Source: Novosphingobium sp. Fuku2-ISO-50
Lineage (GTDB): Bacteria; Pseudomonadota; Alphaproteobacteria; Sphingomonadales; Sphingomonadaceae
Direction of reading: 5' to 3'
Assembly (NCBI RefSeq): GCF_001519055.1
Contig: NZ_KQ954300.1
Location: forward strand, 25,017-89,016
Length of the DNA: 64,000 bases
Shown: positions 49,741-57,589 of the stretch, piece after piece
Layout: every line of letters starts with the position of its first letter
Numbering within the stretch: the first letter of the stretch is position 1
Position numbers and translations under genes: made by a program
Notes under the pieces: generated by a model
The model's database searches: none
What the model was told of the DNA's origin: nothing
The model's input: only the letters and a program-made list of their open reading frames with translations

Positions 49741-51564
49741 TCATTCGACGGTAACCGATTTGGCGAGGTTGCGCGGCTGATCGACGTCGGTGCCTTTGGC
49801 CAGCGCGACGTGATAGGCGAGCAATTGCACCGGCACGGCATAGACCAGCGGGGCGATCAGCGGGTGAACCTTGGGCATCTCGATCGTCGCGAGACAGCCC
49901 TCGCCCGCCTCGGCCAGCCCTTCGGCGTCGGAAATCAGCACGATCTTGCCGCCGCGCGCGCGCACTTCCTGCATGTTCGAAACGGTCTTTTCGAACAGCG
50001 GGCCCGACGGGGCGAGCACGATCACCGGCACTTTTTCGTCGATCAGCGCGATCGGCCCGTGCTTCATTTCGCCGCTGGCATAACCCTCGGCGTGAATATA
50101 GCTGATTTCCTTCAATTTCAGCGCGCCTTCGAGCGCCAGCGGATAGTCCGGCCCACGCCCGAGATAGAGCACATCGCGCGCCGGCGCGATCAGCGGGGCG
50201 ATCGCCGCGATTTCGTCGTCATGCGCCAGCGCGGCGTTGAGCGCGGCCGGCGTTTCATCGAGATGCCCGACAATTTCGGCTTCTTCCGCATGGCTGATCA
50301 GCCCGCGCTTGACCGCCAGATGCACCGCCAGCGCGGCCAGCACGGCCAATTGGCAGGTAAACGCCTTGGTCGAGGCCACGCCGATTTCGGGCCCGGCATG
50401 CGTGGGCAACAAGAGGTCGGCTTCGCGGGCCATCGTGCTGGTCGGCACATTGACGACGACCGCAATCGTCTGCCCCGCCGCCTTGCAATGGCGCAGCGCG
50501 GCAAGCGTGTCGGCGGTTTCGCCCGATTGCGAGATGAACAGCGCCAGCCCGCCCGGTTCGAGCACGGGATCGCGATAGCGGAATTCGCTCGCCACATCGA
50601 TGTCGACCGGCAGGCGGGCAAAGCGTTCGAACCAGTATTTCGCCACCATCCCGGCGTAATAGCTCGTGCCGCAGGCGACGATCGTCACGCGGCGGATGCT
50701 GGCAAGATCGAAATCGATCTGCGGCAAGGACACGACCTGTTCGTAACGACGCAGATACGAGCGCAGCGTCTGGGCGACGACGATCGGCTGCTCGTAAATT
50801 TCCTTTTGCATGAAATGGCGGAAATTGCCCTTTTCGATCGCGGCGGCAGTCGCGCCGGAAGCGACGATCGGACGCACGACCGGATTGTTCGCCGCATCGA
50901 AGACCGACGCGCCGTCGCGGGTGATCACCACCCAGTCGCCTTCTTCGAGATAGCTGACTCGCTGGGTCAGCGGGGCGAGCGCCAACGCATCGGAGCCGAG
51001 GAACATCTCGCCATCGCCATAGCCGACCACCAGCGGCGAACCGAGCCGCGCGCCGATCAGCATGTCGGGATGCCGGCGAAACGCGATCGCCAGCGCAAAG
51101 GCCCCGCGCAAGCGCGGCAGAACCGCCTGGACCGCTGCGGTCGGCGAAAGCCCCGCTTCGACTTGTTCGGAAATCAGGTGCGCGACGACTTCGGTATCGG
51201 TTTCGCTTTCAAAGCTGCGCCCGCGCGCGATCAGTTCTTCGCGCAACGAACGGAAATTCTCGATGATGCCGTTATGCACGAGCGCGACTTCATCGGTGGC
51301 ATGGGGGTGCGCGTTGTTGGTGGTCGGCGCGCCGTGCGTCGCCCAGCGGGTATGCGCGATGCCGATCGTGCCCGGCGCGGGATTGCGCGCCAGTTCGACG
51401 ACCAGATTGGCGAGCTTGCCCTCGGCGCGGCGGCGGACCAGCTCGCCGCCTTCGACGGTGCAGACACCCGCGCTGTCATAGCCGCGGTATTCCATGCGCC
51501 GGAGACCATCGACCAGACGGTCCGCCACCTGATCCTTGCCGACAATCCCGATAATTCCGCACAT
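49741..51564 (-). CDS. glmS: Glutamine-fructose-6-phosphate aminotransferase (isomerising)
   Basis: A 607-residue enzyme making glucosamine 6-phosphate from fructose 6-phosphate and glutamine, the first committed step to UDP-GlcNAc. The N-terminal glutaminase has the catalytic Cys2 (MCGIIGIVG) and HTRWATHGAPTTNNAHPH. Two SIS domains follow (CGTSYYAGM, SQSGETADTLAALR, GRGPDYPLALEGALKLKEISYIHAEGY) and the C-terminus ends DQPRNLAKSVTVE. No glmS-ribozyme-like leader is evident in the 77 bases separating it from glmU, its upstream operon partner. Confidence 0.97.
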   Translation of the reverse strand: MCGIIGIVGKDQVADRLVDGLRRMEYRGYDSAGVCTVEGGELVRRRAEGKLANLVVELARNPAPGTIGIAHTRWATHGAPTTNNAHPHATDEVALVHNGIIENFRSLREELIARGRSFESETDTEVVAHLISEQVEAGLSPTAAVQAVLPRLRGAFALAIAFRRHPDMLIGARLGSPLVVGYGDGEMFLGSDALALAPLTQRVSYLEEGDWVVITRDGASVFDAANNPVVRPIVASGATAAAIEKGNFRHFMQKEIYEQPIVVAQTLRSYLRRYEQVVSLPQIDFDLASIRRVTIVACGTSYYAGMVAKYWFERFARLPVDIDVASEFRYRDPVLEPGGLALFISQSGETADTLAALRHCKAAGQTIAVVVNVPTSTMAREADLLLPTHAGPEIGVASTKAFTCQLAVLAALAVHLAVKRGLISHAEEAEIVGHLDETPAALNAALAHDDEIAAIAPLIAPARDVLYLGRGPDYPLALEGALKLKEISYIHAEGYASGEMKHGPIALIDEKVPVIVLAPSGPLFEKTVSNMQEVRARGGKIVLISDAEGLAEAGEGCLATIEMPKVHPLIAPLVYAVPVQLLAYHVALAKGTDVDQPRNLAKSVTVE

Positions 51565-51641
51565 GGTATAAGTCTTTCAGCAAGTGTGGGCCGACGCGCA
51601 GCGCATGGCACGGCCAAAGTGAACGGCAGATTGCCGGGCGG

Positions 51642-53066
51642 TCAATCCTGTTTTTCGGCCTTCTTGTCGGCCTTTCTTTCGGCCTTTTTCTTTTTCATCG
51701 CGTCGTGAAAGCGGTCGGCCCAGCCCGGCTTGACCAGTTGCTCGGCGCGCACCAGCCGCAGTTCTCCATCGCACACATCTTGGCTGACCGCGCTGCCCGC
51801 CGCGACGATCGCATCGGCGCCGATCCGCACCGGAGCGATCAGCGCCGAATTCGAGCCGATGAAGGCGCGTTCGCCGATCACGGTGCGATATTTGAAATAG
51901 CCGTCATAGTTGCAGGTGATCGTGCCCGCGCCGATATTGGCCTGCGCGCCGACATCGGCATCGCCCAGATAGCTGAGGTGATTGGCCTTGGCGCCCTTGC
52001 CCAGCCGCGCGTTCTTGACCTCGACGAAATTGCCGACTTTGCTGCCCTCGCCCAGATCCGCGCCGGGGCGCAGACGGGCAAACGGCCCGACCGAGGCGCC
52101 GCTGGCGACACGCGCGCCCTCGATATGGCAAAAGGCATGGATCGCAACGTTGTCCGCGATCACCGCGCCGGGGCCAAAGACGACATTCTGTTCGATCGTC
52201 ACATCGCGCCCGACCACCGTATCCCAGGCGAACCACACCGTCTGGGGCGCGATCAGCGTAGCGCCATCGGCCATCGCCTGCGCCCGGCGGCGTGATTGCC
52301 AGCGCTCTTCCGCGGCGGCCAGTTCGGCGCGACTGTTGATCCCGGCGACTTCGTCGGCATCGTCGGTCACCACGACGGCGGCCCGGCGGCCGTCGGCCAG
52401 CGCGATATTGACGATGTCGGGCAAGTAATATTCGCCCTGGGCGTTGTCATTGCCGACCCGCGCCAACAGGGCAAAAAGATCCTCGGAGCGCGCCGCCAGC
52501 AGCCCCGAATTGCACAGGCGCGTGGCGCGCTCGGCTTCGGTCGCGTCCTTGAATTCGACCATCTTTTGCACCAGACCGCTCTCGGCGATCACCCGGCCAT
52601 AGGCGAGCGCATCATCGGGCTGAAACCCGAGCACGACCACTGCCGGCGCATCATCGGCGTGGAGCCGTTCGAGCATCGCGCGCATGGTGTCCGCCCGCAC
52701 GAACGGCACATCGCCATAAAGCACCAGCACATCGCCCGAAAAACCTTCGAGCGCGCCTTCGGCCTGCTGCACCGCGTGCGCCGTGCCATGCTGCGGGTCT
52801 TGCACCGCGATCGTCGCCGACTCGCCGACGGCCTTTTCAAGCTGTTCGCGCCCACTGCCGACGACGACGACCTGATGCTCAGGGTTTAGCGTCGCCGCGC
52901 TTGCCATGAGGTGCTGCACCATCGGCCGTCCGGCGATGGGATGCAAAACCTTGTGCAGGTCGCTTTTCATCCTGGTCCCCTTGCCGGCGGCAAGGATGAC
53001 GATAGCCAGATGACGATCTTCGGCGCGGGCTACGGGGCGAGCGGATTCAGGCATGGTGTCGGTCAT
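51642..53066 (-). CDS. glmU: Bifunctional GlcNAc-1-phosphate uridylyltransferase / GlcN-1-phosphate acetyltransferase
   Basis: A 474-residue enzyme performing the last two steps to UDP-GlcNAc. The uridylyltransferase domain has AIVILAAGKGTRMKSDLHKVLHPI with the LxxGxGTxM loop, VLYGDVPF and EYYLPDIV. The left-handed beta-helix acetyltransferase domain starts near residue 250 and contains the GTITCNYDGYFKYRTVIG active-site loop. The C-terminus is Lys-rich (MKKKKAERKADKKAEKQ). Start ATG 53066 has AAGGA 8 bases upstream; an in-frame extension to 53117 is possible. It is divergent from gph and lies upstream of glmS in one operon. Confidence 0.96.
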   Translation of the reverse strand: MTDTMPESARPVARAEDRHLAIVILAAGKGTRMKSDLHKVLHPIAGRPMVQHLMASAATLNPEHQVVVVGSGREQLEKAVGESATIAVQDPQHGTAHAVQQAEGALEGFSGDVLVLYGDVPFVRADTMRAMLERLHADDAPAVVVLGFQPDDALAYGRVIAESGLVQKMVEFKDATEAERATRLCNSGLLAARSEDLFALLARVGNDNAQGEYYLPDIVNIALADGRRAAVVVTDDADEVAGINSRAELAAAEERWQSRRRAQAMADGATLIAPQTVWFAWDTVVGRDVTIEQNVVFGPGAVIADNVAIHAFCHIEGARVASGASVGPFARLRPGADLGEGSKVGNFVEVKNARLGKGAKANHLSYLGDADVGAQANIGAGTITCNYDGYFKYRTVIGERAFIGSNSALIAPVRIGADAIVAAGSAVSQDVCDGELRLVRAEQLVKPGWADRFHDAMKKKKAERKADKKAEKQD

Positions 53067-53128
53067 GGTTGACGTCCTTGCCAGCATTTCCTTGCAGTTT
53101 CCAGAAGGCTCGGGCACGGACCGCGCCG

Positions 53129-53800
53129 ATGGCTGATTTTCCTTATGACGTCGTCGGATTCGATCTCGACGGCACCCTGCTCGATACCGCGTTGGATCTT
53201 GGTCACGCGCTCAATCATGCGCTGGCGCTGATCGGCCGCCCGATCATCCCGCTCGAAGACGTGCGCGGCCTGATCGGCGGCGGCACCGGCCAGATGCTGC
53301 GCAGCGGCCTGGCCCGCACGGGCGGCGTCGACGAAGCGATCCTGCCCGATCTCACTGAAAAGCTGATCGGCTTTTACGAAGCCAACATTGCCCGCCACAC
53401 CGCGCTTTATCCGGGCGGCGAAGCCATGCTTGCCGGGCTTGAGGCGCGCGGGGTCAAGATCGCGGTTGCCACCAACAAGCGCGAGGCGCTGGCGCGGCGG
53501 CTGTTCGACGAACTCGGCCTTACCCCTCGGCTGGCCACGATCATCGGCGGCGACACGCTCGGCCTCGATCGCGCCAAGCCAAAGCCAGACATGCTGATCG
53601 AAATGGTTCGCCGCACCGGCGCGTCGAATGCCGCATTCGTCGGCGATACCACCTATGACATCGGCGCCGCGCGCGCCGCCGGGCTGCCGGTCGTCGCAGT
53701 CAGCTTCGGCTTTTGCGATTTGCCCGTACATGACCTTGGCGCCGACGCCGTCATCGATCATTTCGACGAGCTTATCCCCACCCTCGAACGCCTGGGCTGA
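53129..53800 (+). CDS. gph: HAD-family phosphatase, phosphoglycolate phosphatase type
   Basis: A 223-residue haloacid-dehalogenase phosphatase. Motif I is FDLDGTLLDTALDLGHALNHAL with the nucleophile Asp near residue 10, motif II VATNKREAL, and motifs III/IV KPKPDML and VGDTTYDIGAARAAG. This is the Gph/PGP arrangement with an alpha-helical cap. It probably removes 2-phosphoglycolate formed by DNA repair or oxygenase side reactions. ATG 53129 (MADFPYDV) is 62 bases from the divergent glmU start, with a weak ribosome-binding site. The symbol rests on family resemblance. Confidence 0.85.
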   Translation: MADFPYDVVGFDLDGTLLDTALDLGHALNHALALIGRPIIPLEDVRGLIGGGTGQMLRSGLARTGGVDEAILPDLTEKLIGFYEANIARHTALYPGGEAMLAGLEARGVKIAVATNKREALARRLFDELGLTPRLATIIGGDTLGLDRAKPKPDMLIEMVRRTGASNAAFVGDTTYDIGAARAAGLPVVAVSFGFCDLPVHDLGADAVIDHFDELIPTLERLG

Positions 53801-53859
53801 ATCCGCCCGACAATCCCTCTTTTCATCTGCGCCGCGCCCGTTATATGCGCAGGCCTCGT

Positions 53860-53934
53860 TGGGGCGTCGCCAAGTGGTAAGGCACCGGTTTTTGGTACCG
53901 GCATCCGCAGGTTCGAATCCTGCCGCCCCAGCCA
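53860..53934 (+). tRNA. tRNA-Gln (TTG)
   Basis: A 75-nt cloverleaf with encoded CCA. The acceptor stem is TGGGGCG/CGCCCCA with a U1:A72 pair and discriminator G73, both glutamine identity features. The anticodon stem is CCGGT/ACCGG with loop TTTTGGT, giving anticodon TTG (reads CAA). The T-arm GCAGG-TTCGAAT-CCTGC is perfect. An integrase gene lies immediately downstream, pointing at this gene. Confidence 0.97.
53912..53934 (+). other. Probable attachment site (3' end of tRNA-Gln)
   Basis: Tyrosine integrases commonly use the T-arm and 3' end of a tRNA gene as target. Here the integrase stop lies 83 bases past the tRNA CCA, and the sequence changes to AT-rich at 53935. The restored tRNA 3' end would be the element's attL. 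No exact second copy of this segment was found elsewhere in the window. Confidence 0.5.
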
Positions 53935-54017
53935 ATTGTTTTACAAGCATAAAATACCCTTTGAAAAAATAGTTATCCACAGCGTTCCGCACTTCATTCC
54001 GCACCTTGGGTTACGCG

Positions 54018-55097
54018 TCATCTGGTACTTTCCTGCCGCGACTCCAGTTTGGCGACGGCAGAGTTGCTCTGAATTGCGGTCAAAGCCTGGTATCGATCGA
54101 GCATGTCGTTCACTGTTCTGATCGTCCAACCCAGCATCGCAGCGATTTCCGACGGGGTGCAGCCGGCATCGGCAAGCATGGTGCAACTCGTCCCGCGAAT
54201 GTCGTGAAAATGCAGACCATCGAGACCCGCATCGAGCGTGGCCTTGCGCCAGTGGTGCTGGAAATGGATCTGCCCCCAGGACTTGCCATTTGACTTGGTC
54301 AGGATGGTCTCTGCCGACCGCGGCACTGCATCGAGCAGCGCCCGCAACGCTGCAGGAACCGGCATATCGACTTTGCGGTTGCGCTTGCCCTGACGAAACG
54401 AAATCCGTCCGTCGTTATAGGAAGACCATCCCAGCTTCAGCAGGTCCCCTTGCCTCTGCCCCGTCCAAAGCGCTAATTCGAGGGCGAGGCGCATTTCGGG
54501 CGAGGCAACTTTGCGAAAAGCCTCAAGGTCTGCCGACAGCCAGATTTTCTCACTGCGATCGACCTTGTAGACCTTTTTGGGCCGGGTGGCATGGTTGTTG
54601 GAAATCATGCCCCGATCTCGAGCCCATTCGAGGATGATGCGCAGCACGCCGAATATTGCGTCCGCCTGCCGAGGCGAACTCTCGGCCCTCCGGTCACGCC
54701 AGTCCAGCAACCGTCGACGTATCTTCGGATCATCCAAAAGTTCGAGAGGATATGTGGAAAAGGCAGGCGATTTTTCGGTCAGCTTTGCCTTGGCGATCGT
54801 CGCCAAGTGTTGCTCATAATCGCGCTTGGTGCGTGGAGCTAGGCTCGTGAAAGCAGTACTTTTCATATACCCGTCGATGATTGCCTGCAGCGTCCCCACA
54901 GTCCTCGTTTGGCTCGGCGTCTTGATCGCCGCATTGTACGACCTCATGAACGCAGGCGAACCGGGATAGAAATCTTCCGCTTCGTCACCCGGCACTGGAT
55001 TAAGGGCGCCATAGCCACGAAGAATGTAATAGGTTTTCAGACGTCCCGTCGCGAGCTTCTTGTGGCTCTGATAGACGCCTTTCAGCCTAAGACGCAT
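54018..55097 (-). CDS. Tyrosine-type site-specific integrase
   Basis: A 359-residue recombinase. The N-terminal part resembles an arm-binding domain, then a core-binding SAM-like domain (about residues 68-170) and the catalytic domain. Visible active residues are Arg215 (WTGQRQGDLL), His298 and Arg301 (HFHDIRG), Trp324 in place of the second His (LGWTIRTV) and the nucleophile Tyr336 (DMLDRYQAL). The frame is open to 55289, but ATG 55097 begins the family-like sequence and overlaps the excisionase gene by 11 bases. It lies next to tRNA-Gln and most likely integrates there. Confidence 0.92.
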   Translation of the reverse strand: MRLRLKGVYQSHKKLATGRLKTYYILRGYGALNPVPGDEAEDFYPGSPAFMRSYNAAIKTPSQTRTVGTLQAIIDGYMKSTAFTSLAPRTKRDYEQHLATIAKAKLTEKSPAFSTYPLELLDDPKIRRRLLDWRDRRAESSPRQADAIFGVLRIILEWARDRGMISNNHATRPKKVYKVDRSEKIWLSADLEAFRKVASPEMRLALELALWTGQRQGDLLKLGWSSYNDGRISFRQGKRNRKVDMPVPAALRALLDAVPRSAETILTKSNGKSWGQIHFQHHWRKATLDAGLDGLHFHDIRGTSCTMLADAGCTPSEIAAMLGWTIRTVNDMLDRYQALTAIQSNSAVAKLESRQESTR

Positions 55098-55320
55098 GGC
55101 CTTGTTCCCAGGCTTCGAGCGGAGAGAGGGCTTTCCGTGGCAAGGCTTGTCCCAACCCACAGACCTGGTCCAAAGCACGGTCATGCGAGGGTATGTCGTA
55201 ACGGCTGGTCCCCGGAACTGGGCCGGGGACAATGCCCTTTGCCTGCCAGTTGTCATAAGTCGAAGGCTTGATACCGCCAAGATAGCCACAAATGCCCTCT
55301 TTGGTCACAAGACGGGTCAT
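55087..55320 (-). CDS. AlpA/MerR-like helix-turn-helix protein, probable excisionase
   Basis: A 77-residue protein with a winged-helix-type motif in the N-terminal half (MTRLVTKEGICGYLGGIKPSTYDNWQAKGIVPGPVPGTSRYD, in two parts). The pattern of helix, GGxxxSTYxxW recognition helix and a PGTxRYD wing turn is the usual one for small excisionase/AlpA proteins that bend att DNA and control the integrase. ATG 55320 has GGAG 7 bases ahead. It overlaps the integrase start by 11 bases, so the two are co-translated. In-frame starts upstream to 55362 are less likely. Confidence 0.78.
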   Translation of the reverse strand: MTRLVTKEGICGYLGGIKPSTYDNWQAKGIVPGPVPGTSRYDIPSHDRALDQVCGLGQALPRKALSPLEAWEQGHAS

Positions 55321-55596
55321 GACACGCTCCATTGTTGACGACGGTCGGATTTTCGAGACCATCGGAAATGCCCCCTGACGGGGCGACTGCTCTGCGGGCG
55401 GGCAATTGCCTGAATGCTAAACCACCAGTTCGAAGGGCACAGGATTCCAGACACCCTGCCGCGCCAGGCAAAGTGGACAATTGCTCAACTCTCACTCATG
55501 ATGTAGTTTAGGAAAAATTGAGCCAGAAAAATCTATGAATGTGGATTAACTCATGATTGTGAGTAATGTCAAGCCATCTCGACCTGAAGGTGCTGC
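55321..55596. promoter_or_regulatory. Control region between excisionase/integrase and XRE repressor genes
   Basis: A 276-base divergent region, AT-rich in its right half. ACTCATGAT occurs at 55494-55502 and 55549-55557. The second copy forms the inverted repeat ACTCA-N6-TGAGT (55549-55564), and GCTCAA/TTGAGC is another inverted pair (about 55483 and 55518). These are reasonable operators for the repressor encoded at 55597, as in phage switches. Confidence 0.5.
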
Positions 55597-55989
55597 GTGA
55601 GCATCGGCAGACGCCTTCTCGAGATCCGCAAGGCGCGCGGATTGAACCAGGCTGACGTCGCAGCGGAGATCGACATCTCCCACGGCGCGCTGGTGAATTA
55701 TGAGAAAGGGATGCGTGAGCCGCCGGCCAGCGTGATTCTCGCCTTCGCGAAGACCTACAAGGTAAGCCCTGCATGGCTGCTCACCGGCGAAGGTCGGCCG
55801 GACCAGACCGGCCTGGATGAAACCTATGAGATCTCGATCGACACCGCATGGGACTACCTCGCCCGCAGCGGTGATCCAGTCGAGAAGGAAGCGCTGATCA
55901 AACTGGGCAGCGCGCTGTTCCAGTACCTGCTGGAGCACGGCAGTATCAGCGAGACGATGTCAGAAAAACTGCTTTCCCTGAGTGCCTGA
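55597..55989 (+). CDS. XRE family transcriptional repressor
   Basis: A 130-residue protein with an N-terminal lambda-repressor-type helix-turn-helix (about residues 4-58: RRLLEIRKARGLNQADVAAEI, then HGALVNYEKGMREPP and KTYKVSPAWLLTGEG). The C-terminal 60 residues form a small, probably dimerising, helical part without a protease domain, so LexA-like self-cleavage is not expected. GTG 55597 follows GAAGG at 7 bases. It is divergent from the excisionase-integrase pair and is the natural regulator of it. Confidence 0.88.
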   Translation: MSIGRRLLEIRKARGLNQADVAAEIDISHGALVNYEKGMREPPASVILAFAKTYKVSPAWLLTGEGRPDQTGLDETYEISIDTAWDYLARSGDPVEKEALIKLGSALFQYLLEHGSISETMSEKLLSLSA

Positions 55990-55990
55990 C

Positions 55991-56404
55991 ATGACTGACA
56001 GACGCACTGAAACCAAAGACAAGCTGCTCGCCACGATGCAGGCGGTAAGCCCCCCGCTTGAAAAACTGATGGCCGAACGTGTGGCATTGCGGAATGAAAT
56101 CCGGACTGCACGCTCCGCCCTGGCAGATACCGAACGGCAAATCGCACTGCTGCTAAAGGTCCGCGATGTGCGCATTCCCCGCTACATCGCGTACGCCAAG
56201 GCGATCACGCTCACAGCGACTATGGCCGCGCTGGCCGCCCTCGCCCTCTCGCTCTTCACCAATCTCATTGAGATCAAAATCACCGCCCCCCTCTTCGCCT
56301 CTTTCCTCATCCCCCTGTGGCTGGTCGAACGTGCCGAACAGCAGTTCGGTCGATGGCATATGCGCCTTTATGGGGCTTCAACTTTCGTTCGAAGCGACGG
56401 TTAG
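55991..56404 (+). CDS. Small two-helix membrane protein with N-terminal coiled coil
   Basis: A 137-residue protein, not recognised. Residues about 15-60 are charged and heptad-like (LEKLMAERVALRNEIRTARS, ALADTERQIALLL), suggesting a coiled coil. Two adjacent hydrophobic helices follow (AITLTATMAALAALALSLF and APLFASFLIPLWLV), with a short basic tail. It begins 2 bases after the repressor stop and is surely co-transcribed with it. A palindrome GACTGACCGGTTAGTC (56409-56424) lies just behind the stop. Membrane-anchored small proteins next to repressors occur in prophages as superinfection or immunity factors, but nothing here proves that. Confidence 0.72.
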   Translation: MTDRRTETKDKLLATMQAVSPPLEKLMAERVALRNEIRTARSALADTERQIALLLKVRDVRIPRYIAYAKAITLTATMAALAALALSLFTNLIEIKITAPLFASFLIPLWLVERAEQQFGRWHMRLYGASTFVRSDG

Positions 56405-56461
56405 GGAGGACTGACCGGTTAGTCCGCTGTGGATGGTCGATCGGGTTTAGCCGCCCTCCAT

Positions 56462-57586
56462 TCACGCCATAGAGTTGATTGTCCGGCGAAAGCGGGACAG
56501 GGCTATAGCGAAGAAGATTGCACCGATCGCGATGATCGCGAGAAACTGGGGCCACACCACGTCAAATCCGGCACCTCGGTAAAGAACAGCCTGGGCCATC
56601 TTCACGAAATGCGTGGTTGGCGCCGCGAGCATGACGATCTGAACGAACTCCGGCATGCTTTCCCTGGGTGTCATACCACCGGACAAGAGCTGCAGCGGCA
56701 GCAATACCAGCATCATCAGCAGGCCGAATTGCGGCATCGAGCGAGCAATCGTAGCCAGGAAGATGCCTATCGATGTCGTGGCAAACAAATGCAGACCCGC
56801 GCCAGCCAGGAACAGTGCAATCGATCCCTCGATCGGGACGTGAAGCACGCCCTGAATGACGAAAATGAGAGCGAAGGCACAGGCCAGCAAGACGACCAGC
56901 CCCATCGACCAGACTTTGCTCGCCATGATTTCGAGCGGTGTTATCGGCATCACCAGCAGATGTTCGATCGTGCCATGTTCGCGTTCACGGATCAGCGCGG
57001 CCCCCGTCAGCACGATCGACAGCATCGTCACATTGTTGATGATTTCCATCAGCGAGGCAAACCAGCTTTGCGTCAGGTTGGGGTTGAACCGGGCGCGCAG
57101 CGCAAGATCGACCGGCGCGGGGGCGTGCGATCGGGTTCCCGCGGCAAAATCGGCAGCCTCGCCCTGAACAATCTGCTGGATATAGCCGCCGCCGGTGAAA
57201 GCCTGGGTCATGCTGGTCGCATCGACATTCAGCTGGATCGTCGGGTGGCGTCCAGCCAGCATGTCGCGCTGGAAATCAGGCGGGATGTCGAGCGCAAACG
57301 TATAGTCTCCGGCATCCATGCCTTTGTCGACCTGGTGCAGCCCGATCATTGCGGGCCGGGTGAAATGGGGCGGGTAAAACGCACTGGTGATCCGGTTGGA
57401 CAGTGGCGACTGGTCTTCATCCACAATCGCGACAGGCGCCTTGTACAAGGTTTCGGGAATGCCGGTCGCGGCCACGTAGACGTCGAACGAAAACGCATAG
57501 AGGATCAGCACGAGCATCATCGGGTCGCGCACAAGGCTGCGCAGTTCCTTGATCCCGAGCCGGAAGATGTTGAGGAATTGATCCAC
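56462..57586 (-). CDS. ABC-2 type permease (YhhJ-like)
   Basis: A 374-residue membrane subunit. It has one helix near the N-terminus (LVRDPMMLVLILYAFSFDVYV), a large periplasmic domain (about residues 45-180) and five helices in the C-terminal half, the ABC-2/DrrB-like plan. The ALIREREHGTIEHLLVMPITPLEI block is the conserved coupling element. GTG 57586 follows AGGAG and is 3 bases past the rbbA stop. It is last in the operon, in the position of yhhJ behind rbbA in E. coli. Together with RbbA's own permease half it would form the inner-membrane channel of the exporter. Confidence 0.9.
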   Translation of the reverse strand: MDQFLNIFRLGIKELRSLVRDPMMLVLILYAFSFDVYVAATGIPETLYKAPVAIVDEDQSPLSNRITSAFYPPHFTRPAMIGLHQVDKGMDAGDYTFALDIPPDFQRDMLAGRHPTIQLNVDATSMTQAFTGGGYIQQIVQGEAADFAAGTRSHAPAPVDLALRARFNPNLTQSWFASLMEIINNVTMLSIVLTGAALIREREHGTIEHLLVMPITPLEIMASKVWSMGLVVLLACAFALIFVIQGVLHVPIEGSIALFLAGAGLHLFATTSIGIFLATIARSMPQFGLLMMLVLLPLQLLSGGMTPRESMPEFVQIVMLAAPTTHFVKMAQAVLYRGAGFDVVWPQFLAIIAIGAIFFAIALSRFRRTINSMA

Positions 57587-57589
57587 CGC

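Larger units (their letters stand above)
53935..56404. mobile_element. Integrase-excisionase-repressor module inserted at tRNA-Gln
   Basis: Starting directly behind tRNA-Gln there is a tyrosine integrase, an AlpA-type excisionase overlapping it, a control region, a divergent XRE repressor and a small membrane protein. This is the early-gene layout of an integrative island or satellite prophage. Codon use and GC are lower than in the flanking housekeeping genes. The far border is not seen; the efflux operon to the right may be cargo, in which case the element runs beyond the window. Confidence 0.6.

Noticed and set aside
47721..49754. 677-codon plus-strand frame opposite the GGDEF-EAL gene
   Set aside because: Antisense shadow of clear GGDEF and EAL motifs; composition dominated by Arg, Gln and His.
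51565..51641. glmS ribozyme in front of glmS
   Set aside because: The gap is only 77 bases, follows glmU in the same operon and shows no recognisable ribozyme core; these ribozymes are a feature mainly of Firmicutes.
49810..51708. 632-codon plus-strand frame opposite glmS
   Set aside because: Complement of a full-length canonical glmS; no start signal or family match.
56405..56461. Possible right attachment site after the small membrane protein gene
   Set aside because: Only GCCGCCC (7 bases) is shared with the tRNA-Gln end, which is expected by chance in this GC-rich DNA.
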